Below, in pieces: positions 29,516-37,989 of a stretch of 53,382 bases of DNA; position 1 is the stretch's first letter; every line of letters begins with the position of its first letter. The position numbers were made by a program, and so were the translations under genes. The stretch comes from Clostridiales bacterium (GTDB lineage: Bacteria > Bacillota > Clostridia > Peptostreptococcales > Acidaminobacteraceae). A model generated the notes under the pieces. It did no database searches, had not been told where the DNA came from, and was given only the letters and a program-made list of their open reading frames with translations. The stretch is taken from the NCBI GenBank assembly GCA_016933835.1, contig JAFGAC010000020.1:1-53382 (forward strand), read 5' to 3'.

Positions 29516-30314
29516 CGCCCTATTTCACTATCAATTTATGCAGAATGCTCTTATAGGAGCACTACTTGCAAGTATTTTAACAGGAATCATAGGTGCAATT
29601 ATCGTTGAAAAAAAATGGATCATGCTAAGCAGCGGCATTGCCCATTCATCATTTGGCGGTATTGGTTTAGGCTATATGCTTAATTTCGAACCCATTTATG
29701 GTGCATTTCTCTTTGCTATTTTTTCATCAATTCTTATTCCGACAATAGATCGAAAAACCGATACTGGTTCAGAAAACCTGACTGCTATGCTCTGGTCTCT
29801 CGGAATGGCACTTGGCATATTTTTCATCGCATTTACTCCAGGCTATCCACCGGATATGACTTCCTATTTATTCGGAAATATTTTGACAATATCATTTCAA
29901 AACATTATGGTGATGATTGTCGTGACTGCAATAGTTCTAACAATTTTATTATCATATTACAACCATTGGAAAGCATATTTGTTTGACCACGAATTTGCAT
30001 TCATTATAGGAATTAATACAAGCGTCATGGACTATGTTTTGTATTTTTTAATCGCTATTTCAGTTGTTGCATTAATAAAAATGGTAGGGATCATTTTAAT
30101 CATCGCGCTTTTGACCATCCCACCTTCTATAGCAAGATTTTATGCAAAATCATTTAGCCGATTGATTATCTACTCAATGATCTTAGGTTTTATATTTTCA
30201 TTCATTGGTTTGTTTATCTCGTATTATTACAATATTCCATCAGGTGCTACAATTATTTTAGTAAGTATCATCGCATTCGTCATTTCAATTTTCATAAAGA
30301 AAAACAATCAGTAG
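29508..30314 (+). CDS. znuB: Zinc ABC transporter permease
   Basis: A 268-residue ABC-3 family permease with about eight membrane segments. Recognisable parts include FMQNALIGALLASILTGIIG, AHSSFGGIGLGYML and the late KMVGIILIIALLTIPPSIAR, which contains the conserved ATPase-contacting loop. It starts inside the end of znuC. Closes the znuABC operon and is followed by a bidirectional terminator. Confidence 0.94.
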   Translation: MINALFHYQFMQNALIGALLASILTGIIGAIIVEKKWIMLSSGIAHSSFGGIGLGYMLNFEPIYGAFLFAIFSSILIPTIDRKTDTGSENLTAMLWSLGMALGIFFIAFTPGYPPDMTSYLFGNILTISFQNIMVMIVVTAIVLTILLSYYNHWKAYLFDHEFAFIIGINTSVMDYVLYFLIAISVVALIKMVGIILIIALLTIPPSIARFYAKSFSRLIIYSMILGFIFSFIGLFISYYYNIPSGATIILVSIIAFVISIFIKKNNQ

Positions 30315-30334
30315 AATCACTGATTGTTTTTCTT
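30302..30334 (+). terminator. Bidirectional terminator between znuB and a small membrane gene
   Basis: ACAATCAGT/ACTGATTGT with a six-base loop, flanked by A and T runs on both sides, so it serves both converging genes. It overlaps the end of the znuB frame. Confidence 0.85.
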
Positions 30335-30553
30335 ATTTTTTATTTGCTTTTCATTTTCCTTCATTTGTTTTTCCATTTGAGCTTTTTTATAAAGATAATT
30401 TCTTCCTGCAAATCCCATTCCGGTTCCAATCAAACCTAAAATTCCATAAAGACCTGCCATCATTTCATCAAGCAATCCAAACTTTAATCCAACACCACTG
30501 TAAATAGATGTCAATATACCCATATAAAAAATAAGAGAATAAAATTTGTACAT
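30317..30553 (-). CDS. Small membrane protein of unknown function
   Basis: 78 residues from ATG at 30553, chosen because GGAGG is six bases upstream. Two hydrophobic segments (FYSLIFYMGILTSIYSGV and AGLYGILGLIGTGMGFAG) are followed by a charged Lys/Glu-rich tail likely to form a cytoplasmic helix. I do not recognise the family. It is converging with znuB and separated from queT by about 50 bases, so it may share the queT transcript or stand alone. Confidence 0.7.
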   Translation of the reverse strand: MYKFYSLIFYMGILTSIYSGVGLKFGLLDEMMAGLYGILGLIGTGMGFAGRNYLYKKAQMEKQMKENEKQIKNKKNNQ

Positions 30554-30601
30554 AAGGACCTCCAAATTAATTTATGTTATTATTATACTTAAAATATGCA
30601 A

Positions 30602-31069
30602 TCATTTCACCAATTTCTCAAACCATTTTGTATTCATGATCGAACTTTTGAACACAATCACGCCGACAATACTCACAACAACAAATTCTCCGATTGCTAC
30701 TTCTAATATTGACAAGAGCAGTGGCAATTTAAATACAAAATAAAGTTCAGCTCCAATTATTAGCCCATTGATAATAACCGGCCATATTGATGATAAAATG
30801 AAATTTTTAGTCTTACTAATCAAGAATACACTTATGAAAGTTGCCACTGTACCAAATACAATATCAACTATACCCAGTGGACTGAATAAATTTGCTATCA
30901 AAGTTCCAATTGTCAATCCCGGTATAAAAATAGGATTAAAAAATGCCATCAACGTTAAAACTTCTGAAAATCTAAACTGAATGTTCCCGTAACTAAGCGG
31001 TGCAAGTGAAATAGTTAGTACCGCATACAAAGCTGCAATTATACCTATCTGTGCAATTTTTCTAGTCAT
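30602..31069 (-). CDS. queT: QueT-type ECF transporter substrate-binding protein (queuosine precursor)
   Basis: An S component of an ECF transporter, about 155 residues and five to six helices. Family signatures are AALYAVLTISLAPLSYGNIQ broken at the end by FRFSEVLTLMAFF, GLTIGTLIANLFSPLG, and DIVFGTVAT. Members import preQ1 or related queuosine precursors. The start is ATG at 31069 after AAGGAG; longer in-frame starts lie in the terminator region. A preQ1-type riboswitch upstream supports the substrate. Confidence 0.93.
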   Translation of the reverse strand: MTRKIAQIGIIAALYAVLTISLAPLSYGNIQFRFSEVLTLMAFFNPIFIPGLTIGTLIANLFSPLGIVDIVFGTVATFISVFLISKTKNFILSSIWPVIINGLIIGAELYFVFKLPLLLSILEVAIGEFVVVSIVGVIVFKSSIMNTKWFEKLVK

Positions 31070-31092
31070 TACTAATCTCCTTGTAAAGGCCA

Positions 31093-31120
31093 AAAACAAA
31101 AAAAGGCTGCACGGCAGCCT
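31093..31120 (-). terminator. Terminator of the preQ1 riboswitch
   Basis: On the minus strand AGGCTGC, CGT and GCAGCCT are followed by TTTTTTTGTTTTT, between the aptamer and queT. Confidence 0.92.
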
Positions 31121-31133
31121 AAAATTCATTAAA

Positions 31134-31181
31134 GGTGCCTTAGTTTTATTTTTGTGGACAGGAGGCTTACGAACTGTCCTA
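31134..31181 (-). promoter_or_regulatory. preQ1-I riboswitch upstream of queT
   Basis: The minus strand has a six-base-pair stem GGACAG/CTGTCC whose loop reads TTCGTAAGCCTC. An A-rich strand (ACAAAAATAAAACTA) then runs into AGGC, which can pair with GCCT in the loop to give the H-type pseudoknot of preQ1-I aptamers. The neighbour queT and the downstream terminator fit. Confidence 0.85.
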
Positions 31182-31197
31182 TTAATTTACTGTGAAA

Positions 31198-31740
31198 TTA
31201 TATCTCAAATTTCTCAATTTGGCAATTGTTAATCTGAATATTAAAATACTCTTTATCACTATTGATTACTTTATGGAATACTCTTGCTGTGCCACCATGT
31301 GAAACCAGTAGGATCTTTTTTATATTGCTTTCTTCCTTTATTCGTTCCAAAACACTTTGAACCCTCTCTTCAACAGCTTTAACAGTTTCAATACCCTCAA
31401 TAGGCATTTCACTTTCCATTCGAATCATGTCGAAGAATTTTGGATGTTGATTTAAAATATCTTTAAAGGCCATCCCTTCGAGACTTCCAAAAGCGCGTTC
31501 CATCAAGTTTTCGTCAATACGTATCTCACTATTTGTTTTTCTGGCAATAATTTGAGCGGTTTCTAACGCTCTTTTTTGTGGTGATGATATAATCAAGTCA
31601 ATATTCATCGTTGATATTTCATCTGATACTGCTATGGCCTGATTTCTTCCATTATCATTCAGCTCAATATCCAAATGTCCCTGGAGTCTTCTGGTTTTAT
31701 TGTAATCAGTCTCACCATGTCTAATGAGGTATAACTCCAT
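31198..31740 (-). CDS. Histidine phosphatase family (phosphoglycerate mutase-like) protein
   Basis: A 180-residue protein with the phosphohistidine motif LYLIRHGETDYN near the N-terminus, RLQGHLDIELNDNGRNQA, the Arg of SSPQKRALETAQ, the acid ERAFGSLEGM, and the second catalytic His in VSHGGTARVF. Family members include CobC-type alpha-ribazole phosphatases and general phosphatases; nothing nearby indicates cobalamin synthesis, so the substrate is open. The start is ATG at 31740, one base beyond the cupin stop, so the pair is coupled. Confidence 0.88.
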   Translation of the reverse strand: MELYLIRHGETDYNKTRRLQGHLDIELNDNGRNQAIAVSDEISTMNIDLIISSPQKRALETAQIIARKTNSEIRIDENLMERAFGSLEGMAFKDILNQHPKFFDMIRMESEMPIEGIETVKAVEERVQSVLERIKEESNIKKILLVSHGGTARVFHKVINSDKEYFNIQINNCQIEKFEI

Positions 31741-31741
31741 C

Positions 31742-32089
31742 TTATAAATGACCTTCTTTTGGAACAATACAGATAAACTTCATTTCTTCATCTGTAAGAT
31801 TCACAAATTGGTGCATCTTGCCTGCTGGAATATAAGCGTATGAACCTTGAGTTACAGGATGATCTACTCCATCAATATGGATAATACCTTCGCCATTCAA
31901 TACATAATTGATATGTGGCCAGTCATGCTGATGTTTAGGTGAATAACCACGTGGTTCTAAATTGACTTGTCTCATGACATGTGATTCCCAACCTTCATCA
32001 GGACCCACTAATTTTTTCATTCCCGCACCTTTTACATTATCAGCTATCATTTGAATATAATCTATTTTGCTTTCATGTGATACTATCAT
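31742..32089 (-). CDS. Cupin domain protein
   Basis: A 115-residue single-domain cupin. The metal-binding pattern is present as RGYSPKHQHDWPHINYVLNG (His, His and further acidic/His positions) and GSYAYIPAGKMHQFVN (late His). Small stand-alone cupins of this sort can be enzymes, sensors or storage-like proteins, and no substrate can be assigned. It is the first gene of a pair with the downstream phosphatase. Confidence 0.85.
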   Translation of the reverse strand: MIVSHESKIDYIQMIADNVKGAGMKKLVGPDEGWESHVMRQVNLEPRGYSPKHQHDWPHINYVLNGEGIIHIDGVDHPVTQGSYAYIPAGKMHQFVNLTDEEMKFICIVPKEGHL

Positions 32090-32199
32090 AATGATTCCTC
32101 CTCGCTTTTTTTATTATTATACACCAGATATTAAAGATTCTTCAAATTTTATTGCAAGTGATGAAAAAATGTTATAATCATTTGAAAGGATGTGATCTC

Positions 32200-33573
32200 T
32201 TGGCACTTACTCAAAAAAGGGAACTGATTTTGACAGGTAATCTATATAAAGTCATCCTTACGTTATCTGCACCCATTATGTTGAATAATCTTATTCAAAC
32301 ATTCTATAATTTAACAGATACATACTTCATCTCTCGATTAGGTTCTACAGAAGTTGCAGCCATACAATTCATTTGGCCACTTATTTTCATAATCATTTCA
32401 TTGGGAAACGGTCTTTCCATGGGTGCCTCAAGTATCATATCCCAGTATATCGGTTCCAATCAATATGATGAAGCTTCAAAAGTATCTGGACAACTATTGT
32501 ATTATTCTTTAATTACTTCAATCATAATCGGCGCCTTCGGTTATATTGGCGCTCCCTATTTCATTCGCATGATGGGTGCTACAGGCGATCTCCTGAAATA
32601 CGCCAGTGAGTATTTGAAAATTATTTTATTGGGCTCTTTCAGTCAATTTATCCTTTTCGCATTCATCGCCATTAAGCAGGGACAGGGAGATACAAAAACG
32701 CCCATGAAACTCAGTGTCATGGCCGTTATCACAAATATAATTCTCGATCCCATATTCATGTTTGTCTTTGGTTTGGGTATTCAAGGAGCAGCCATTGCAA
32801 CTATTCTATCTCGAACAATATTCGCCTTTTATGGCCTTTATTTTCTAATTTATAAAGATGATGGCATAAAAATTGATTTCAATCATTTTAAATTGAATAG
32901 AAATATCATCATTAAAATATCACAAATAGGCATGCCGACAGCCTTAGGTCAAGCAACAACCGCTTTTGGTTTTGCCATTTTAAATATTTTCATTATCTCC
33001 TTCGGCGAAAAAATTCTCACAGCCTTTGCAATAGGCAATCAAATCAGTTCTCTAGTATTTCTTCCTGCAATGGGAATCGGAAGTGCCATAAGCACCATTA
33101 TTGGTCAAAATCTTGGTGCTGACAACATCCAGAGAGCTAAAAAAACAGCCTATAAATCAATGCTGCTGACAACTGTCATTACCACTATCACTGGCTTTAT
33201 ACTTCTTTTTTTCACCCAATCGCTCATGCGGATATTCACAAACGATCCAGAAATAATTTTTCATGGTGTTGCCTACATGAATTTGTTATTCATGACTTTA
33301 CCGCTTATGGGATATTATCAAGTTCTAATAGGTGTATTTATTGGTTCTGGTCATACTTATCAAAGTATGTTCATGATGATTGGCAGACTTTGGCTTCTGC
33401 GAATCCCATTGATATTAATTTTTAAGCACTATTCAAATATAGGGCCTTCATCTATCTGGTACGCAATGATTATCAGTAATTTCATCATAGTCATCATAGG
33501 TTACATCATGTTTTTGAATGGCAACTGGCAAAGAAAAATCATTCAATCAAAAAAAATAGTTCTAGAAAATTAA
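32200..33573 (+). CDS. MATE family efflux transporter
   Basis: About 457 residues and twelve membrane segments in two homologous halves (APIMLNNLIQTFYNLTDTYF in the first, GMPTALGQATTAFGFAIL in the second), typical of the DinF/NorM-like MATE exporters that use Na+ or H+ to expel organic cations. Start: the frame extends to 32152, but a likely -10 element (TTATAAT) lies inside that extension. TTG at 32200 has AAAGGA nine bases upstream and is preferred. Substrate unknown. Confidence 0.9.
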   Translation: MALTQKRELILTGNLYKVILTLSAPIMLNNLIQTFYNLTDTYFISRLGSTEVAAIQFIWPLIFIIISLGNGLSMGASSIISQYIGSNQYDEASKVSGQLLYYSLITSIIIGAFGYIGAPYFIRMMGATGDLLKYASEYLKIILLGSFSQFILFAFIAIKQGQGDTKTPMKLSVMAVITNIILDPIFMFVFGLGIQGAAIATILSRTIFAFYGLYFLIYKDDGIKIDFNHFKLNRNIIIKISQIGMPTALGQATTAFGFAILNIFIISFGEKILTAFAIGNQISSLVFLPAMGIGSAISTIIGQNLGADNIQRAKKTAYKSMLLTTVITTITGFILLFFTQSLMRIFTNDPEIIFHGVAYMNLLFMTLPLMGYYQVLIGVFIGSGHTYQSMFMMIGRLWLLRIPLILIFKHYSNIGPSSIWYAMIISNFIIVIIGYIMFLNGNWQRKIIQSKKIVLEN

Positions 33574-33574
33574 A

Positions 33575-33607
33575 ACCCCTCTTTATTGATAAAGAGGAGT
33601 TTTTTTA
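33575..33607 (+). terminator. Bidirectional terminator between the MATE gene and purD
   Basis: ACCCCTCTTTAT, a short loop, ATAAAGAGGAGT and TTTTTTT, with an A run on the other side. It ends both the MATE transcript and the converging purine operon. Confidence 0.9.
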
Positions 33608-34855
33608 TAATCCAATATCGTTTCTATACATTTTTTTATCGAACCTTATCTTTTCAATATTTCTATAAATCATTTCTCTAGCTTCATATTTATTTTCAGC
33701 AAGTGCAGTAACACCTAGAACACGTCCTCCATTTGAGTACAACAGACCATTTTCAATCTTTGTTCCCGCATGAAAAACAAATACATCCTTGTCAACGTTT
33801 TCCAAATTAATGGATATGTCTTTGCTGTAATTCCCTGGATACCCATCTGAAGCTAAAACAACTGTCACAGCTGTTCTTTCATCCCACTCAAGATTCAACT
33901 CATCTAATTGATTATCCACAGTTTTCATAAAGACATCCAATAAATCATTCTTCATTCTCGGAATAATCGACTGTGTTTCCGGGTCTCCAAATCTGACATT
34001 ATACTCTAGAATATATGGTTCATTTTTATCATCAATTATAAGCCCTATGAATAAGACACCTCGATACTTGATCCCATCATTTTTTAGGCCTTGCAAAGTT
34101 TTTTGCAAAACTTCTTTATCAATGATTGACATCATCTCATCAGTCAACTTGTCATTGGGAGAGATTGTACCCATACCCCCTGTATTTGGTCCTAAATCAC
34201 CATCATATGCTTTTTTATAATCTCTAGCACTTTCCAATGGAATGATATGTTCTTCGTCTACTAAACATAAAATTGAAGCTTCAAATCCATTGATAAACTC
34301 TTCAACTAAAATTTTATTGCCTGATTCTCCAAATTTATTCTCATCAAATATAAGTGATAAATTTTCTTTTGCTTCCTTTATTGTCTTTGGTATCAAAACA
34401 CCTTTTCCAGCTGCTAATCCATCAACTTTTATTACTAACGGCAATTTAAATTTCTCAATTCCTTCAATCGCATCTTCTTTATTGGAATAGATTTCATATC
34501 CAGAAGTTTTTATATCATGCTTCACCATGAATTCCTTTGAAAATATCTTGCTTCCCTCTAATTTTGCACCCATCTTGCCTGGTCCAAAAACTTTTATGCC
34601 GTTCTCAGTAAACAAATCAGCGATACCATCAACCAAAGGCTGCTCAGGTCCGACAATTACCAAATCAATTTCATTTTCTATCGCATACTTTATAATCTTT
34701 TCATGGTCATCAAGATTCATTTCAAAAACTGTAGCAATTTCAGCAATACCTGGATTTCCAGGAATTGCATGAATTGATCTTACTGTCTTACTTTGATTAA
34801 GTTTCCAGACAATTGAATGTTCTCTTCCACCGCTACCCAAAACTAAAATATTCAT
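33605..34855 (-). CDS. purD: Phosphoribosylamine-glycine ligase (GAR synthetase)
   Basis: Second step of purine synthesis: joins glycine to phosphoribosylamine with ATP. 416 residues of the ATP-grasp fold. Signatures are MNILVLGSGGREHSIVWKL, GPEQPLVDGIAD, VDGLAAGKGV, NTGGMGTISP and EYNVRFGDPETQ. Last gene of the purL-purD operon, ten bases after purH, ending at a terminator. Confidence 0.98.
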   Translation of the reverse strand: MNILVLGSGGREHSIVWKLNQSKTVRSIHAIPGNPGIAEIATVFEMNLDDHEKIIKYAIENEIDLVIVGPEQPLVDGIADLFTENGIKVFGPGKMGAKLEGSKIFSKEFMVKHDIKTSGYEIYSNKEDAIEGIEKFKLPLVIKVDGLAAGKGVLIPKTIKEAKENLSLIFDENKFGESGNKILVEEFINGFEASILCLVDEEHIIPLESARDYKKAYDGDLGPNTGGMGTISPNDKLTDEMMSIIDKEVLQKTLQGLKNDGIKYRGVLFIGLIIDDKNEPYILEYNVRFGDPETQSIIPRMKNDLLDVFMKTVDNQLDELNLEWDERTAVTVVLASDGYPGNYSKDISINLENVDKDVFVFHAGTKIENGLLYSNGGRVLGVTALAENKYEAREMIYRNIEKIRFDKKMYRNDIGL

Positions 34856-34865
34856 AATCGATCTC

Positions 34866-36380
34866 CTAATGTTTAAAATGTCGCATGCCAGTAAAAATCA
34901 TGACAATACCATATTCATCGCATGCCTTAATTACTTCTTCATCTTTCACAGAGCCGCCTGGTTGAATAATTGCAGTAACGCCTGCTTTTGCAGCTGCATC
35001 AATAGAATCTCTAAACGGGAAAAATGCATCTGAAGCGAGTACCGTTCCCTTTGTATCAAACTTAGAAAATCGAATGCTGTTTTCTACAGAAAACACACGA
35101 CTGACCTGACCTGTACCAAGTCCAATTGTCTGATTATCCCTCACAAGACAAATTGCATTTGATTTCTGATGCTTAACAACCTTAAAGGCAAAATATAGAT
35201 CCTCAATCATTTTTACTGTAGGTTTTTTTTCAGTTACTACTTCGAATTTTTCCGTAATTAAATCATCTCTGTCTTGTATCAATACTCCTCCAATGACCGA
35301 TTTAATATGAACTTCATTTCTAACATTCTTCATATCCAGTTGCATCAATCGTATATTTTTCTTTTTCATCAAGATTGCCATAGCTTCATCCGAGTAATCG
35401 GGTGCAATAATTATTTCAAGAAAAATTTCAGACAGTTTTTCAGCAAGTTTGCAATCGACACTTTCGTTAAGCGCTACTATCCCTCCAAAAATGGACTGTG
35501 GATCAGCCTCGTACGCTTTTATAAAAGCATCATATATATTATCCGACGATGCCACACCACAGGGATTTGTATGTTTAACATTGACAGCAGTGGGCTGGTC
35601 AAATTCCATAAGTAGTTCAATCGCCCCAGAAGCATCACTGATATTGTTGTAGGACAGTTCTTTTCCCCACAATTGTTTTGCATATAAGGGCTCTGAATTT
35701 CCAAAGAAAGATCCCTTTTGATGAGGATTTTCTCCATATCTCAATTCTCTGCCATTTTCAAATGAAAAATTAAAATATTTCTGCTCAAACTTTTCATCCA
35801 ATTGCTTTCTTAAATAATTCGAAATCACAGAATCGTAATTTGCTGTATGCTCAAATGCTTTAATCGATAATTTTCTTCTAAAATCCAACGAAGTATTACC
35901 ATTCTTCCTTATCTCGGCAATAATTTTATTGTAATCCTCTGGTTCTACAACCACATTCACATGCTTGTAATTTTTTGCAGCCGCTCTCAACATTGTCGGT
36001 CCGCCGATATCTATATTTTCAATCGCTTCATCAAGTAAAATATCTTTTTTTATAATTTCTTTAAAAGGATAAAGATTGACAACAACCAAGTCGATTGCCC
36101 TGATATCATTCATTTCCATATCATGCAAATGAGATTCAATATCACGATCGGCTAAAATTCCACCATGAATTTTAGGATGCAAGGTTTTGACTCTTCCCTC
36201 CATTATCTCTTCAAAGCCTGTTAAGTCAGAAACTTTTTCTACCCTTATGCCATTTTCTTTCAAAATATCATAAGTGCCACCTGTCGAAAAAATTTCGACT
36301 TGCAGTTTTTCAAGTTCTTGAGAAAATTCTACTATTCCTCTTTTATCTGAAACGCTGATTAAAGCTCTCAATAATTTCAC
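34866..36380 (-). CDS. purH: Bifunctional AICAR formyltransferase/IMP cyclohydrolase
   Basis: Last two steps to IMP. 504 residues: an N-terminal MGS-like cyclohydrolase domain (ALISVSDKRGIVEFSQEL, FSTGGTYDIL, GRVKTLHPKIHGGIL) and a C-terminal formyltransferase domain (ELRYGENPHQKGSFF, NVKHTNPCGVASS with the catalytic Lys-His pair, SDAFFPFRDSID, IIQPGGSVKDEEVI). It overlaps purN by four bases. Confidence 0.98.
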   Translation of the reverse strand: MKLLRALISVSDKRGIVEFSQELEKLQVEIFSTGGTYDILKENGIRVEKVSDLTGFEEIMEGRVKTLHPKIHGGILADRDIESHLHDMEMNDIRAIDLVVVNLYPFKEIIKKDILLDEAIENIDIGGPTMLRAAAKNYKHVNVVVEPEDYNKIIAEIRKNGNTSLDFRRKLSIKAFEHTANYDSVISNYLRKQLDEKFEQKYFNFSFENGRELRYGENPHQKGSFFGNSEPLYAKQLWGKELSYNNISDASGAIELLMEFDQPTAVNVKHTNPCGVASSDNIYDAFIKAYEADPQSIFGGIVALNESVDCKLAEKLSEIFLEIIIAPDYSDEAMAILMKKKNIRLMQLDMKNVRNEVHIKSVIGGVLIQDRDDLITEKFEVVTEKKPTVKMIEDLYFAFKVVKHQKSNAICLVRDNQTIGLGTGQVSRVFSVENSIRFSKFDTKGTVLASDAFFPFRDSIDAAAKAGVTAIIQPGGSVKDEEVIKACDEYGIVMIFTGMRHFKH

Positions 36381-36958
36381 TCCTTCAACAACTTTTTAAC
36401 TGTCTCCACTAATATTTCATGTTCAATCTTCAATACTTTTATTGATAATTTTTCAGCAGAATCATTTTCATCAATTACAATTTTTTTTTGTGCAATGATT
36501 TCTCCAGTATCTATACCTTCATCTACGAAATGAATTGTTACACCAGTTTCTCGTTCTTTATTTGACACTACCGCTTCATGAATTTTCATACCATAAAATC
36601 CTTTACCACAGTATTTTGGAATCAAAGAAGGATGAACATTGATTATTTTTCTATCATATCTTTTGATTATTTTTTGATCTATTATTCCAAGAAACCCTGC
36701 CAAAACTATCAAATCAATCTCGTGATCAATCAAATTCTGCAGTATATATTCTGTTTTTGCTTCAAAGTCTGGAAATTTCTCTTTGCCAATATAAATCCAT
36801 GGAATATGATTTTTTTTTGCCCTTTCCTTGGCAAATGCAGACTCTCTATCAATAAACAAAAGTTCTATATTAGCCAAATCATTTTTATTATGAATTTCAT
36901 CAATAAGTGCCTGGAAATTAGTTCCTCCTCCAGATGCAAATACCGCTATTTTCTTCAT
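36377..36958 (-). CDS. purN: Phosphoribosylglycinamide formyltransferase
   Basis: Third step: transfers formyl from 10-formyl-THF to GAR. 193 residues. FASGGGTNFQALID at the N-terminus binds the phosphate. The catalytic Asn-His-Asp are in INVHPSLIPKYCGKGFYG and the later TGVTIHFVDEGIDTG. It overlaps both neighbours by four bases, indicating coupled translation. Confidence 0.96.
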   Translation of the reverse strand: MKKIAVFASGGGTNFQALIDEIHNKNDLANIELLFIDRESAFAKERAKKNHIPWIYIGKEKFPDFEAKTEYILQNLIDHEIDLIVLAGFLGIIDQKIIKRYDRKIINVHPSLIPKYCGKGFYGMKIHEAVVSNKERETGVTIHFVDEGIDTGEIIAQKKIVIDENDSAEKLSIKVLKIEHEILVETVKKLLKE

Positions 36959-37977
36959 AAAATGACACCTATGTCACTCTCTACTATCTCACCAATTAAA
37001 AATGATTTTTGATTGCTTTTCGTCAATATTTCCATTGAATTCTCTACATCATTTTTATCAACTACAACAACCATTCCGATACCCATATTGAGTGTATTAA
37101 ACATTTCCACATCAGAAAGTTTCGACAATTTTTGCGTCAAAGTAAATATTGGATGAATATCCCAGGAATTTTTGATGATTTTAGCAGACAAGCCTGTTGG
37201 CAATGTTCGGGGTATATTCTCTATGAACCCACCACCAGTAATGTTTGCAATTCCTTTTACATCAATACTATTTATCAAACTTTGTATTGCATCTGTATAA
37301 ATCGTCGTAGGCCTCAATAACACATTTCCAATAGTATCACTCAACTCTTCAATAAAATCATCAGGCTTATATTGAAAACTGTCAAAAAATACTTTTCTCA
37401 ATAAAGAGTATCCATTGCTGTGAGGTCCGCTAGAAGCCAGTCCTATTACTTTGTCACCTGGCTTGATTTGATTGCCGTTGATGATTTTTTTTTCATCTAC
37501 AATCCCAACCACAAATCCTGCAAGATCATATTCTTCATTGGCATACATCCCCGGCATTTCAGCTGTCTCTCCACCAATCAAAGCAAGATTTGATGTCTTA
37601 CAAGCTGATGCCATTCCACCTACAATCTCAGCCATTTTATCAGGTTCAATTCTTCCTGATGCCACATAATCCAAGAAGAAAAGCGGTTTTGCTCCGTGGC
37701 AAATGATGTCATTGACACACATCGCGACTAAATCCTGACCGACAGTCGCATGTTGATTCATCATCTGAGCCACCAACAATTTTGTGCCGACTCCATCAGT
37801 ACCCGTAACCAATACGGGATTATCTATTTTATCCAGTTTGTATAGCCCTGCAAATGAACCCAATCCTGTCAGAACGTTTTTATTGAATGTTTTTTCAACA
37901 TTTTCTTTGATCTTTCGAACAGTTTCATATCCTTTTTCAATATTTACACCTGAATCTTCATACGTGATTTTATTCAA
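36955..37977 (-). CDS. purM: Phosphoribosylformylglycinamidine cyclo-ligase (AIR synthetase)
   Basis: Fifth step: closes the imidazole ring to AIR with ATP. 340 residues with GVNIEKGYETVRKIK, VTGTDGVGTKLLVAQ, GQDLVAMCVNDIICHGAKPLFFLDY broken after 20 by the strand end, ALIGGETAEMPGMY and ANITGGGFIENIPR. Standard length. Twelve bases after purF. Confidence 0.97.
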   Translation of the reverse strand: MNKITYEDSGVNIEKGYETVRKIKENVEKTFNKNVLTGLGSFAGLYKLDKIDNPVLVTGTDGVGTKLLVAQMMNQHATVGQDLVAMCVNDIICHGAKPLFFLDYVASGRIEPDKMAEIVGGMASACKTSNLALIGGETAEMPGMYANEEYDLAGFVVGIVDEKKIINGNQIKPGDKVIGLASSGPHSNGYSLLRKVFFDSFQYKPDDFIEELSDTIGNVLLRPTTIYTDAIQSLINSIDVKGIANITGGGFIENIPRTLPTGLSAKIIKNSWDIHPIFTLTQKLSKLSDVEMFNTLNMGIGMVVVVDKNDVENSMEILTKSNQKSFLIGEIVESDIGVIL

Positions 37978-37989
37978 TTTTTCACCTCT

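Noticed and set aside
35274-35615. Plus-strand frames inside purH, purL and other pur genes
   Set aside because: They lie wholly within well-supported minus-strand genes and have no start signals or family features.
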